Shown here in pieces: positions 35,060 through 45,879 of a stretch of 64,000 nt of DNA (within the stretch, counting starts at the first letter, position 1; every line of letters starts with the position of its first letter). The DNA is from Periconia sp. R9002 (lineage: Eukaryota; Ascomycota; Dothideomycetes; Pleosporales; Periconiaceae). Made by a program: the position numbers and the translations under genes. The stretch covers positions 1 through 64,000 of the forward strand of contig JAMAHW010000044.1 in the NCBI GenBank assembly GCA_023627715.1, written 5' to 3'. The notes beneath the pieces are model-generated. The model did no database searches. It had not been told where the DNA came from and saw nothing but the letters and a program-made list of their open reading frames with translations.

Positions 35060-36731
35060 AACGAGTAGTGAACTGTAGTCTCTCGGAAAATACTAACGGT
35101 TAGAGTTCTGACGAAGTGAGGACTCACGTTTGGGAAAGCATTGTCTTAAATACTTTAAGCCTTGGCCCCTTTTAACAAATTTTCAACTTTGGTAAGTCAC
35201 ACCAGGGAACAATAAATCGACATGGGGTATAGCCTCTCTGCAGAGCTTAGTTGGATGATTTTCCACTCAAACCACTAGGATCTACGAAACTCTTTTAATT
35301 ATCATTCCGCAGTCATCCGTGTGGGGTATTACCATACGGTTTGTGGTGTAAGTAAGCTATAGCTTACCAGGCTCATTCCAAATATCTTGTGGTCTGATGA
35401 AGTGATTGGAAGAATTCCGCGTAGGCTTTGACCTTGATCCTGCGGACAATATGACAAATAATTGAGTTCTATTTGGAATTCTGTGTGCCGGAGTTAACGT
35501 AACAGCCACTCAAGCTTCCAAAGTACTCGTTACAATTTATATTGCTTGTAATAAGATGGGACACGGCCGTTGATAGTACAATAATATACGGGAAAGTTGC
35601 GACGGGCTGCTAACGTTTACTCTATTACTTTATAGGTACGTATAGAAAATTTCCCTATTGGATTGAGATTTTCTTGCCTTGTTTCAAATCTTACTGTGAG
35701 ATGCAGTCGTATTGAAAATGAGAGGATTGGCATATCAAAATGTGTGTAATCATCAGATACAGGATTGGCATACAAGGGAAATGCAGAGCAGAAAGGCTTT
35801 GTTAAGGCGACTTGGGGTTTCTAGAAACTAGAACATACAGCCCTTCGTTCATACATTACGCAAAAAACAAAAAAGCTATAATGCTGTATTTGCTCTGGCC
35901 TGGTTTCTTTTAGTTCTGGGTGTCGATGAATTCGATTATTAGAAACTTCGCAAGGTAAGAAGTATACAGTGCTTATAAAGTATCTTACAATTTTGCCATA
36001 CAAATTGCCTAATATTGTTGTATACCAATAATCTGAGGAGGCCATAGTAGTAGCGCAGGCCGTTTGGACCTTCACATCACTATCTCCGAGCCGTGGTTCC
36101 TCCGGGAAATGAGTACAGAGTGTCTCACCCACGAGCTTGAGTTCTTGTCAGTTTCTGCTTGCTCGTTGAGACTCGTTCAAGAAGTTGATCTAGCCGGGTT
36201 CACAGTCGTTGATGCTTGCTCGGTATACGATAAGGTATGCTAGGTGCTGTCCGCCTGCTGTGACCGGCTTCTGATGTGTCCTCAATATCCGCTATGAGTG
36301 ACCCGACTGTATTCATACAGGGTTGGTTCCAATTGATCCTTTGGAGGCTGTAGGATTCGGGTCTAAGGTATTTCAAATGAATTTTGAGTGTGCGGGCTGA
36401 TGTTTGAACAGCCCCTATGTGGATGGAGATAGGGGTTTCGCGCTTTCGCGCTACTACCAGCGCTTGCGTAAAATTTCGCTCATAGATATCTATTCCAAGG
36501 CAATCCATGGCTGATGGTATAGCACTAGATGTAGCGGTATGTGTGTATGCAAAGACAGTGTTATTCATCAGTTTTATTCTGTTTTATTCGAAGTCATTTT
36601 TTCAGCAATCTACAAAAACTTCTGAACTCTAACACTTCACCAAGAATCTCGAGTCCGGTTTGGTGAAGCATTACACCCTTGCTTACGGAGATTGTGAGAC
36701 ATCGAAATTGTCTGGATATTTGTTCCATTTG
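35060..36731. other. Intergenic region, no supported gene
   Basis: Promoter of the chloroperoxidase-like gene, then about 1.5 kb without recognisable coding sequence. Unsupported frames on the minus strand (35821-36132 and 36200-36568, the latter 122 codons) show no domain or signal peptide. Confidence 0.45.
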
Positions 36732-37088
36732 TTACCAGAAGTCGATCACGGCCAGCAACTTCCCGTCCTCCCCAAACTTGCCATAGCTCCAGCCCTGCAC
36801 AGCCACTTCCCCGGTATCGACATTGATCATGTTCCAGTACAATGCGCAGGAGTCGTGGTGTTCGTACCATTTGATGTGTTTTACCGTTATCTTGTTCTCT
36901 GAATTTTGCAAGAGATCTCCAATGAGCTGAACCAATGCGTCGAGATCGTTGGAAACAGTCGATGCTGGATTAGTGTATGAAAAACCAGCGGTAGTCGCAT
37001 TCTTCAGCAGCTCGAGCCGCTTCTCTGCAGGCAGACCAAGATCCCAAGCTTTATCCCACTGCGCCCAGATTTCTGTCTTTGACGGCAT
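36732..37088 (-). CDS. NTF2-like (SnoaL-fold) protein
   Basis: Intronless frame of 118 aa. The chain starts with a helix (EIWAQWDKAWDLG), continues with helical NDLDALVQLIGDLLQNS, and then has alternating beta strands, ITVKHIKWYEHHDSCALYWN and VAVQGWSYGKFGEDGKLL, ending in VIDFW. This cone-shaped alpha+beta layout and size are typical of the NTF2-like superfamily, which includes SnoaL-type cyclases and many small fungal proteins of unknown role. The HH and Asp/Trp residues facing the presumed pocket are plausible ligand contacts, but no reaction can be assigned. It lies next to a broken O-methyltransferase, so a past secondary-metabolite setting is possible. Confidence 0.7.
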   Translation of the reverse strand: MPSKTEIWAQWDKAWDLGLPAEKRLELLKNATTAGFSYTNPASTVSNDLDALVQLIGDLLQNSENKITVKHIKWYEHHDSCALYWNMINVDTGEVAVQGWSYGKFGEDGKLLAVIDFW

Positions 37089-37421
37089 TGTCAGTGTATA
37101 ATTTTGATCGAAAGCGACCTAGTTTGGTTAGAAGTAGTTATTTCTGTAGGTCTCTTTTCTCACCAAAAACTTCTGAGTGTGATTAGGCGTCGATGATGTC
37201 TTAAACAGCACCTGGAATTATGCAAGTAATGTGTTCAAAATATAGGTGATCACAGTAGGATTTGGCTGCAGCCATCACTGGATTTAAGCAATGGGGGCTA
37301 CATGTCAAGTGGTATCGTGACAAATACTAGCGACTGCCGCGTCATCGACTAATCCCTTTGTGAGCCGCTGCAGGTGGGAACCTGGGGCGGTGGGGGCGAA
37401 CTCACGGAACCCACATCTCTG

Positions 37422-37449
37422 AGAACGAAGAACGAAGAACGAAGAACGA
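37422..37449 (+). repeat. 7-bp tandem repeat, four copies
   Basis: Four perfect units of agaacga lie upstream of the NTF2-like gene (about 330 bp before its start codon). Confidence 0.85.
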
Positions 37450-37754
37450 GACAGGCACCCATGCATAAATGGCTGTACACCGTCACGTTATAGTTGCATC
37501 TCTACCCAGCTCACCTTTGTTCGCAATTTCGCCATTCATTCACGAAACCCGGCGTAGTGAATGAACAAAAAACAAGCCCAATCGCGTAACACAGCTAATT
37601 GTTTTAGTCGTATCATATAGTTGCAAAGCATGTGGTATCACTAAATCAGCTGCTTTATGATGAGCCGCTTCTTATCAGTTGTCTGTTTCTGCCCTGCAGA
37701 CAGTAGGCAAGAATCCTTGTCCTTAATCTCAAGCTGGCCCTTTCCAACACCTGG

Positions 37755-37886
37755 TCTTCTAGACTTAAAGAAGGCAATATTACGAGGGGCTGACCTAATC
37801 TTCTAGTCTTAAAGAAGGAATTTCACGAGGGGTTCACATGATCTTCTAGACCTAAACAAGAAGGCAATTTCAGGAGGGCTAATCAT
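37755..37886 (+). repeat. Tandem repeat of a 43-45-bp unit, three copies
   Basis: Units begin at 37755, 37799 and 37842, each starting tcttctag and containing ttaaagaagg (or its variant) and acgagggg (or caggaggg). Copies differ by a few substitutions and small indels. The array replaces the 3' end of the adjacent O-methyltransferase remnant. Confidence 0.75.
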
Positions 37887-38757
37887 GAAATTGATAGAAA
37901 TATAAGATGGAAATAGGTAGGCTATGTCAAAGCTAGCCTGGAGCTCCATTACGCCTGTGTCCGGTAATACCAGGTCCTGAATAATAATATTAGAGTAGTT
38001 TGGTTTCATAGCGATGTGAAGGTGCCTGAGAATCATGTGACAGTATTTATCGAGCCAGTCGCGTAGGATATAGGTCATGTCATACACCCGGGCATCTCTA
38101 TCAAATTAGTGTTCTGCCTACGCTTAACACGGATTGGTCAAACTATCTTTGAGCGGTTGCTTAGTGAAGAAATCAAGAACCATTCTCCTCACCACTTTAT
38201 CCAGTTCGCCTTCTGACATTTCGTTGGGGACCGCGGCTATCTCTTGTAGCACCAGATCACCCTGATATTTCTGGCCTTTGTATATATCATGGAATGCCCG
38301 TGAATCGTGACAATTTCCTCCAGCCACATTCACAAAAAAAAACGTCACTGATTTCATCCTCCAAGCCATTCAAAAATTGCCCCTTGAAATCGTACCAATT
38401 ACACCAATATTCGCGGACCCTCATCATATTGCCCATGTAGACATTGAAATCTTGGAAGAGCTCAGTTTGGAGATCTTCGAAGATATCGAGCTTTGTCTGA
38501 TTTGGATACTGTGTAAGACCATCGCGCGGCTCAGTGGCAGAGTTGTAACCCGTCTCCGTAAGTAATTCAAGGGCTGTAATGGCTGCGCATACGATATTGT
38601 CATACATGAATCGATGACCTGCCGGAACTGGCTCTAAAGCCATAGCATCGATTGTTGCATTTGCATTCCGCCGGTGCTGCCCAGGTTCAGCCACAGAGTC
38701 GACAGCGGCGAGTGCACGTATAATGCGGGACACAAGTAACTCATCAGCGGCGGTCAT
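37887..38757 (-). pseudogene. Broken O-methyltransferase gene
   Basis: Fragments on the minus strand follow the order of a fungal class I SAM-dependent O-methyltransferase. The first is a dimerisation-domain end (DELLVSRIIRALAAVDSV, from 38757), then a helical part (TALELLTETGY). The SAM site follows after a frame change: NGLEDEISDVFF in one frame, then FFVNVAGGNCHDSRAF in the next. The strand/helix VRRMVLDFFTKQPLK comes next. After a further break come YDMTYILRDWLDKYCHMILR and IIIQDLVLPDTGV, which carry the usual catalytic-domain order. The frame change sits exactly at a nine-base poly-A run (plus strand, 38334-38342). The 3' end, which would finish the catalytic domain, is missing and is replaced by a tandem repeat. 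The N-terminal 100 or so residues were not found either. It is therefore a truncated, inactive copy unless the homopolymer is a sequencing error. Confidence 0.75.
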
Positions 38758-40326
38758 CTTCGCTAACCGGTTTTTTTTGTATCGTAACCGAGCTATATCT
38801 CCGTTCTACGATGTGGTCAAATAAGTTTAATTGAAGAATAGCACGCACAGCAACCTCCAGGAAAGGTTTGAGCACCATTTCTGTAGCTCGGTTGAGAGGA
38901 CCCTCAAGTGTCGGCGTGGGTTTTTTGCTAAGCTCAATGGCCTTTTTTGTTATGCACTGCTGTTGATTGTCTGTGGCGTCAGCTTCTTAAGCTCCGCGAT
39001 GATGATACCTGCTGTATCTCCCGGAGGTAACTCTGCTAGGAAGTCGAGGCATGCTGTTGGCGGGCTTGTCTGGTCACACCCCTCGGTCGATTGTTTCGTT
39101 TCGATTCCAAAACAATACCAATCGTATCATATTGGGTTGGAGTTATTATAAGTCTAATGAACGTCAAGTAGAGTAATTATGAGCCATATATATCTATGAT
39201 GATTCTACACAGCTGTAGTAGCAACGTACAACAATAAGTTTTGCAGATAGATTGGACGTGTTGCAAGGACTAGCATGTAAATAATCTTGATTTCAGCCAA
39301 AGCCGTGACATGCGGTTTCATTAATTGATATACCTAGTGTTGATACCGTGAGTGATTCGATTAATTGTTTGGGAACACAAGAAAACATCAATATGCGAGA
39401 AGTCCACATAATCAGCATTCAATGAATGGTTCATCAAGATCTATTCTTTCTCATACAACTTTCTAAATTGTTCATCAATGATTTGGCAGGAAGGCTCATC
39501 GCCGTGAACAGGCGTGAGCGCGCACTTGCACCGTACCGAGCAACTGATCCGTAGAGACTCAAACTGCAGCGGGAGGACCCGAATGTGCGTCCTCCATGAA
39601 AATGCAACTCGATGCAGATGGGATCAATATGACGGCAGCAATACAATACAAAAAAACGCGATTTAGCAGCTAGACTAGAAAATTGGTTCACCAAGAAGCC
39701 AATTGACTAGAGCCTTGCAAAATGAAGAAATAATTCACGTCATCAACTGTTGGAAACATTTCATCACCTCTAATCCAATGGCGATATCAGTCGGCTTTGA
39801 TTTCCCCAAATCCTAGGGTTGATGATGCAGGGACACTCCCCCGCGGAACCATGCGACCTATGTGGAGATGACAAGAAATGATAGCAAGTCACCGCACGTG
39901 AAGCGTCGCTATTATCCTTAGCCACTTTAATGGTTAACCGTAACCAATTACCTTTCTAATGATTAGGAACGATGCCTTTTTTTCGTGACAAATGTTCATC
40001 GTAACCATTGCCGAAGAGGTACTTTTAGTACTTAGCCTTAGTGGACCAATCAGATAGTTTCGGCGATTTTACTACCCACGTGCTACCCAACTAGATCACC
40101 CTAGCCCCATGGACTACAATTGTTCATCGCAGACCGTTAGGATCTGTTTTCCCAGCCGTTATTTATCCTTACCACAGTATTAGCAAGAAACAGCGACCAG
40201 CTCATGTTATCTCGCCTTCTTTTTAATCGTACTCTAGATTTGCAGAAGGCAAAAGACTATAAATTAAGTCCGTGACCTTACCCATGCATATTTGAATTTA
40301 ATTTTCCGACTCCTCAATTCCAACTT
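38758..40326. other. Intergenic region, no supported gene
   Basis: No convincing coding sequence. The frames at 38831-39151 (plus) and 39434-39694 (minus) lack domains. AT-rich words dominate around 39,150-39,400. Confidence 0.5.
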
Positions 40327-40917
40327 ATGATGGCGACTTTGAGCCTCGGCAACCGACGGCTTCCGCGGTACACACCAGATACAATCGACCGCCTTGACAA
40401 TGTGCTTGGAGACAGGTACATATATCATCACGAAGGACCTTACGATATAACCGATCGAGATCCACAAGTAATGGACTATTCATACAGAAACAATAACACC
40501 TTTAGTGACCCGGTAATCGATCCATCTGATATCTTTGATTGGTTTCGTCATAATGTGCACGATTTGACCGAGACCTCTCGGTACCAGGTGCGTGTTTCTT
40601 TCGGAGTTGTACTTTACACGAAATACAAATGCTAACCCTAGCTGGAAAATCTGCACCAGAGCTATCAGCCTAGTAGTATCATGACTGGGACCGCGCAGAA
40701 CCTACGGGAGACGGAGCCCCACAAATATAAGGATACGGTTTCTTATACAGAGAGTCTTGAGGATCCTTTGGTGGACTCGGATGAAGTGGCAAATCTCGAC
40801 GAATTATGGATGACTTCATTGTCACACAGGAGGGCTAAGCCAAAGTACTACGAATGGTACTCATGGTTGCGAAGGGCTGTAAGGCGCCTTCATGATCGTA
40901 TTCAAGGAGGAGTGTAA
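40327..40917 (+). CDS. Small Pal1-like protein
   Basis: Two exons: 40327-40587 and 40642-40917, with a 54-bp intron (GTGCGT donor, TGCTAAC branch, CTAG acceptor, phase 0); 178 aa. The N-terminal half contains RLPRYTPDTIDRLDN followed by YHHEGPYDITDRD. The HHxGPYD word, preceded by a DxLDR-like helix, is reminiscent of fungal Pal1-family cell-morphology proteins, though this chain is much shorter than Pal1. The C-terminal half is acidic in its middle and ends in a basic helix (EWYSWLRRAVRRLHDRI). No signal peptide. It is likely an intracellular scaffold-type protein or a partial paralogue; the family call is tentative. Confidence 0.6.
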
Positions 40918-42059
40918 CGTAGCAGTTCTGTTATACCTTCTCGGAAGTCTTTACATAACGAACTTGCTCATCTATGTAAATCGTAGCTGAAGGTTCTTGT
41001 CGTTGTAGTCCGCAAGTAGATAGGTAGTATTATCCTTTCGAAGTATTCAATAATATCGTCACTAATTGAATTCATGAATATCATTGTAGAGGAATGAGTG
41101 CACAAGCACATGTAGAGCTGAAACCACGTCAACATCTCTTCATAGCATCGTTTCCTGTTATCTCCGACGCTATTCTATAGAGGAAGTACTGAATCTTTGG
41201 TAGATACTCCCGGGTTTCTTTTTGAAAGTTCGAACCGTGGCTACTGTAACATTTTAGAGCATGAGGTCATTACGTCGCGAATTCAATTCACGAATATTAT
41301 TTGCCAGTGATTATTTCATATGCATACCTAGTACAATGTCGACATCGCTTCATATGACTGCTTTGCGTCTTGGCGTTGTCTTGGCGTTGTCTTTGAATTA
41401 TCGTCTTGGTGATCATGCAAAGCTGAATTCGTTCAACTAGACTGTGTCTGGGAAGCAATGTCGCCGACCAAATTCTGTGGGAGTGCTCGTAAATCGTTGG
41501 AAAATACTACCGGCTTTACTTTCTACCAATGTAAACTGGACCTACGCTAACATGTTAAGATAAGGTTTTGATCCATTATACTTGGCATCGAGATTCTTTG
41601 TTTTTATGAATCTGGGGAGGCCACATGATCTGTGAAAACCATAATATCTTCGTTATGCTGAGGTCAATACTCGGAAGAACATATGAATGTACCGGAATTG
41701 ATGTCTGTAAGCAGTAAAGCACCCTACCAACACGTCAAGGACACATGAGGCACACGTCAGGCACAATTGCGGAACGAGCCTCTTTTCCAACTATGCTTGG
41801 CGTTGTTGCCAAGTTCGGCGATCTGGGAACGAAGTAACCGGGGCATTCAGTTTGAGGGGTTGAAGTTACATATGCTGTACGTGATGTTACAATGTTTCAA
41901 AAGGGCAAATAGAGTATATAAAGACCTTCCTCAACGCATAATGTGCTTTACCACCATCACCTTAAGTGGCTCCAACTTGCTTGATCACCAATTTGACTTC
42001 AACCAACAATTCTTTCATCGTTTCACATACTTCATTTTCGAACAAATCATCCATCCATT
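40918..42059. other. Intergenic region upstream of the Gly/Asn repeat gene
   Basis: No supported gene. An imperfect tandem word (cttggcgttgt) occurs twice near 41,370-41,392. The right end holds the core promoter of the next gene. Confidence 0.5.
41915..41922 (+). promoter_or_regulatory. TATA box of the Gly/Asn repeat protein gene
   Basis: The sequence tatataaa lies about 140 bp upstream of the start codon at 42060, with CAAC-rich leader sequence between, as in highly expressed fungal secreted-protein genes. Confidence 0.55.
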
Positions 42060-43259
42060 ATGAAAAACACTACCCCCCAGCTCGCGGCTATCCTGTCCGC
42101 CCTCGCTCACGTTGGCTTGGGTGTTCCATATCCATCTGCGACTGGATATACCGCATCTGTGGTTGAATCCGTGGTGCCTGTACCCACATCATCCGTCACA
42201 CCTGATAAGGCCACTGGAGATGATGACAAAGTCGGTTCTAGTACTGGTACCTTCGACGGGGCAGGCGCTAACGGTGGCCAGCTCTGCGGATGCGGAATTT
42301 ACGGTCCCGATGGGTATGGCGGTGGTGGTATTAACGGAGCTGTCAACGGAGCTGTCAACGGAGTCCCAGGAGGATGGGGTGGAGCCGGAGGTTGGGGTGG
42401 ACCAGGAGGTTGGGGTGGACCAGGAGGTTGGGGTGGAGCGGGAGCTGGACCTTGGGGTGGCGCTGGAGGTTGGGGAGGACCAGGAGGTTGGGGTGGAGCA
42501 GGAGTTGGACCTTGGGGCGGAGTAGGAGCTGGATGGGGTGGAGCTTGGGGCGGAGCAAACGGAGGCGCCAACGGAGGCGTTAACGGAGGCGTCAACGGTG
42601 GTGTCAACGGAGGCGTCAACGGAGGTACCGATGGTGGTGTCAACGGCGGTGTCAACGGGGGTGCCGACGGGGGTGTCAACGGTGGTGTCAACGGGGGTAC
42701 CGACGGGGGTGCCAACGGAGGCGTCAACGGCGCTTGGAACGGTGGCGCCAATGGCGGTTGGAATGGCGGAGTGAATGGCGGTGCCAACGGCGCTTACAAC
42801 GGTGGTGCCAATGGTGGTTGGAACGGCGGAGTCAATGGCGGCGCCAATGGAGGTTACAACGGCGGTGCCGACGGGGGTGCCAACGGAGGCGTCAACGGCG
42901 CTTGGAACGGTGGCGCCAATGGCGGTTGGAACGGAGGTTGGAATGGAGGTGCCAACGGAGGTGCCAATGGAGGTTATAACGGCGGTGCCGACGGGGGTGT
43001 CAACGGAGGTGCCAACGGTGGTGCCAACGGAGGCGTCAACGGGGGCGTCAACGGCGCAGTTAATGGAGTAGGTCTCGGCGGCTACGGTACCCCCTACGTG
43101 GGCACAGGAGACGGAGCTGGTTGGGCCGGTGGTGTTGCGACTGGTGGTGTTGCGCCTGGTGATGTTGCGACTGGCGATGTTGCCCCTGGTGCTGTTGCGC
43201 CTGGTGGTGTTGTGACTGGTGGTGGTAAGAACGATACAGTGGATGATGTTGTCAACTGA
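42060..43259 (+). CDS. Secreted Gly/Asn-rich tandem-repeat protein
   Basis: Intronless 399-aa frame. The N-terminus MKNTTPQLAAILSALAHVGLG is a probable signal peptide, followed by a serine/threonine/valine linker and a short cysteine pair (CGCG, about residue 76-79). Residues 104-163 are a Gly-Trp block built from GGWGGP and GPWGG units. Residues of about 165-336 are made of roughly forty NGG[V/A/T/W/Y/D] tetrads, organised into larger units where GAWNGGANGGWNGG recurs. The C-terminal part has GDVATGDVAPG-like units and ends KNDTVDDVVN. The DNA itself is a minisatellite of 12-bp units (for example ggcgtcaacgga). Such low-complexity secreted proteins are usually cell-wall or extracellular matrix components or fast-evolving surface proteins. 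No GPI signal is seen. Repeat number is likely to vary among strains. Confidence 0.8.
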   Translation: MKNTTPQLAAILSALAHVGLGVPYPSATGYTASVVESVVPVPTSSVTPDKATGDDDKVGSSTGTFDGAGANGGQLCGCGIYGPDGYGGGGINGAVNGAVNGVPGGWGGAGGWGGPGGWGGPGGWGGAGAGPWGGAGGWGGPGGWGGAGVGPWGGVGAGWGGAWGGANGGANGGVNGGVNGGVNGGVNGGTDGGVNGGVNGGADGGVNGGVNGGTDGGANGGVNGAWNGGANGGWNGGVNGGANGAYNGGANGGWNGGVNGGANGGYNGGADGGANGGVNGAWNGGANGGWNGGWNGGANGGANGGYNGGADGGVNGGANGGANGGVNGGVNGAVNGVGLGGYGTPYVGTGDGAGWAGGVATGGVAPGDVATGDVAPGAVAPGGVVTGGGKNDTVDDVVN

Positions 43260-44439
43260 TGAGAGTCAGTGGTAGGCAGCATTTTGGACATCCGTTAGGA
43301 TGGACCGCTACTTTGGGAGGGAGACAGATGAACGAAAGGAATGCTAGGAAGTTTGTATAACATCAATTTATATTCACACGCTTCAAAGCCACAATATAGC
43401 CTGCTTCATAAAATTTTCCCTAGAACATTTCAGATCCTCACAAAGCGTGCAACTTGAGAAAACTGAAGGCTCCCGTTCCCAGACAGTAAGAGTGATGGGC
43501 ATTGAATGTTGTTGAAAGCCATTCAAGTAGTTGTCAAATACCCATGGGAGTCAGAAGCTTCAGGCCAGTGATACCAGAGCCGTGAAGTCGGTCGGCTTAG
43601 GGATGTAATGGTTGTTTTCTCTGTGCTCTTAACATTTATGGCTTTTAATATCGAATTTTAGAGAAACTTTTGGAAGCTGCATCTGAATGGAAGTGAGATC
43701 GATATCCATGATGCCGAGGTGGTGAAACACTCGCGATAATTATGATACAGAACGTTTCGACAGCAGCCCATATCTCATACCTGAGACATTCTTGGCTCTC
43801 CCGAATCCTCAATGAAATTAAGTATTGATTCTGCCTGGAGATGATTCGTCAAGCCGGGAACATGACGCGCGATTTGCCCATATGGACATTACCTAATTGG
43901 GCTAGTAGTCATGTTGAAAACGTTGTGGCTGTGCATCGGCACCCACACGGCCTAGACCGCAGCCACCTCCAGCGGTTCTGCAAGATTCCAAGGAGCTCGA
44001 AGCCCTACTTGACTAATTGTTATACCTCAACAACGGTCTGGAACATCTTTGCCCACAAAAAGAGATCTAGCTGCTCTCTCTCTGCGGCTCTCTTCCTACA
44101 CTCCTCCTTCAATCAAACATTTGAAAGGCGTCTTGGCATGTTGTGCTTTGATGAAGCGGGTGGAGTTGTCATTACATAGCACGCGAAATGTTAAAGTTTC
44201 AAGGACAGCCTGGCACAAATCTGCCATGGCAGGAAGAAATTGAAGTCATTGTGGACTCCAGAAAACACGAGATGAGTATCATGATTGAGTGGAAAGTCAT
44301 ACCAAAGAACCTGAAGTATACACAGAGACAACAAGCTCTGCACTACTAATATCAAGAGCGACAAGCCAAAGCCATCCAGCTTTCTTTAGTGCATCGGACT
44401 CGTCAGCGATGCCCTACATTGCCTGACTTGGGAGATGAT
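43260..44439. other. Intergenic region, no supported gene
   Basis: 3' flank of the repeat-protein gene followed by about 1 kb with only unsupported short frames, including 43841-44179 (plus, 112 codons, no domain). Confidence 0.5.
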
Positions 44440-44952
44440 CGTATTGGAGTCGCCTTTGCGTCCCAAGGTCGCATACAGAAAGACTAGCGTCATTGAGTAG
44501 TATCTCTTCTCAAAGTCCTCGCACTGTGCCCTTGGCAGAAATGTTCCCATTCGCCCAGGCACTCGCATCAGCAGTGTTACTGTTTTGTTCGGCGCGGTGG
44601 ATTCCCAAAGGACTGTGTGGCAATAACATTTGATTCTTTCCGAGCAACGATTCCCAAAAGCCAAACCTAACATCACCCTTTATCCTTGGATTTGAGTATG
44701 CGAGACCGGAGGATGCTGATTCTTGGAAAGCTCCCCTGAGAAATGACCTTTATGAGGCAGGAAAATTTGACATGTATCGGTATGCTGAGTGGACAAACGG
44801 TTTCACAAGACCATCTAATACCTATAGCCCTCGGGGTCCTTTTGTTTGAGATTGCTCTTTGGAGAAGTACAGAGAGTCTTCCGAGGCCTTGGTTCGAGAA
44901 AAGCTATTGCACAACGCAACCGTTCCTGCTTCCAAGGATTGTGGGTAGCTAA
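44440..44952 (+). pseudogene. Degenerate fungal kinase-like domain
   Basis: Read on the plus strand, the sequence gives ASAVLLFCSARWIPKGLCGN followed by NI, a stop and FFPSND, then SPFILGFEYARPEDADSW up to a stop near 44,850, and then ALGVLLFEIALWRS in another frame to 44,952. This is the order of the C-lobe of the degenerate protein-kinase-like domain found in fungal HeLo/prion-inhibition-type proteins: a helix before the catalytic loop, the word GFEYARP, then the YSLGVLLxEIxLW helix. Stops and at least one frameshift disrupt it, so it is a non-functional remnant. The N-terminal signalling domain was not located upstream. Confidence 0.6.
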
Positions 44953-45879
44953 TATAGCGAGGTGGTGAATTTATACTTGAGGAGTGATTTCGGTATTCTT
45001 TCTCACACTGAAGATCTAGATAAAAATCTTTTAGTTGAGTGTTGTGGGGTGTTCAGCTATTTCTCAGCGTGGAATAGCTACGGAAAGGCTAATGAACCAG
45101 TGAGACTGAATTGATATTTCTAACACACTCTTTTTTAATAGCTATATCTTTACTTAGCTTATATAATAAAACGATAAGAGGCTTTTCAAATCTGCTTCTC
45201 GCTGCTGGCTAGATTTCAAATACAGTAGAGGTTGTAAGGTAATTAAACGCGGAAGTCGTGTTTAAAGCAGGTCTACCTTGTGCGAGACGATAATCGAGGG
45301 ACATCAACCCAATGCGTCCTATTATTAAAAATAAACCACTTCGTTTACTTCGTTCTTGGATATTAAAAACGCCCTGGGGAAGCCTTGGGCATAACAATAG
45401 CTGAAAACTCGAAACGATGTTTCCTGTTTTTTGGGGAGTTGATTGACCCAATCGCGTTCTCGTGTTGAGGACGTTCTCGGTATGTGCGATGGGATTGGCT
45501 ACAACAATGATCCAACCCTCTACTGCGCGAAGCATGAGAGGAAGTGCCTGAGACACTCCAAATAAGCCAATGTATTGATTCAGTCTGCTAATTTTGGCAT
45601 AAGCGCTCGTGGCTGACGGAGATCTGGCTAAATGGACAACAGCACGACTGCAGCCTTGAGACATCGACTCGTGATGGACAGTTCATGATACACAGCCTGG
45701 TGTGGCAGCGTACGTGAGATGCGGCTGTCTCTAGTCATAGAATCTTTTACTTTAAGATATATAAGCTGCCCTTGAACAGTGCATCATTGTTAAAATTTGT
45801 TCAAGTTTCACATGTTCATGTTTTTATTGATATCTATTTTCATATATTAAACCTTTTCAAAAGAATTAATTGATCCCCT
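44953..45879. other. Intergenic region upstream of membrane-protein gene
   Basis: Contains a 151-codon frame on the minus strand (45209-45664) with no recognisable domain; I regard it as doubtful. The right end carries the core promoter of the next gene. Confidence 0.45.
45758..45764 (+). promoter_or_regulatory. TATA box of the membrane-protein gene
   Basis: The sequence tatataa lies about 120 bp upstream of the start codon at 45880. Confidence 0.5.

Noticed and set aside
36200..36568. 122-codon minus-strand frame
   Set aside because: No domain, no signal peptide and atypical composition; chance frame cannot be excluded.
42299..42787. 162-codon proline-rich frame on the minus strand
   Set aside because: It is the reverse complement of the Gly/Asn repeat coding sequence; open only because of the repeat.
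42550..43065. CRISPR-like regular repeats
   Set aside because: These are coding minisatellite units without unique spacers, and the organism is a fungus.
45209..45664. 151-codon minus-strand frame
   Set aside because: No domain, signal peptide or partner exon; kept only as a note in the region entry.
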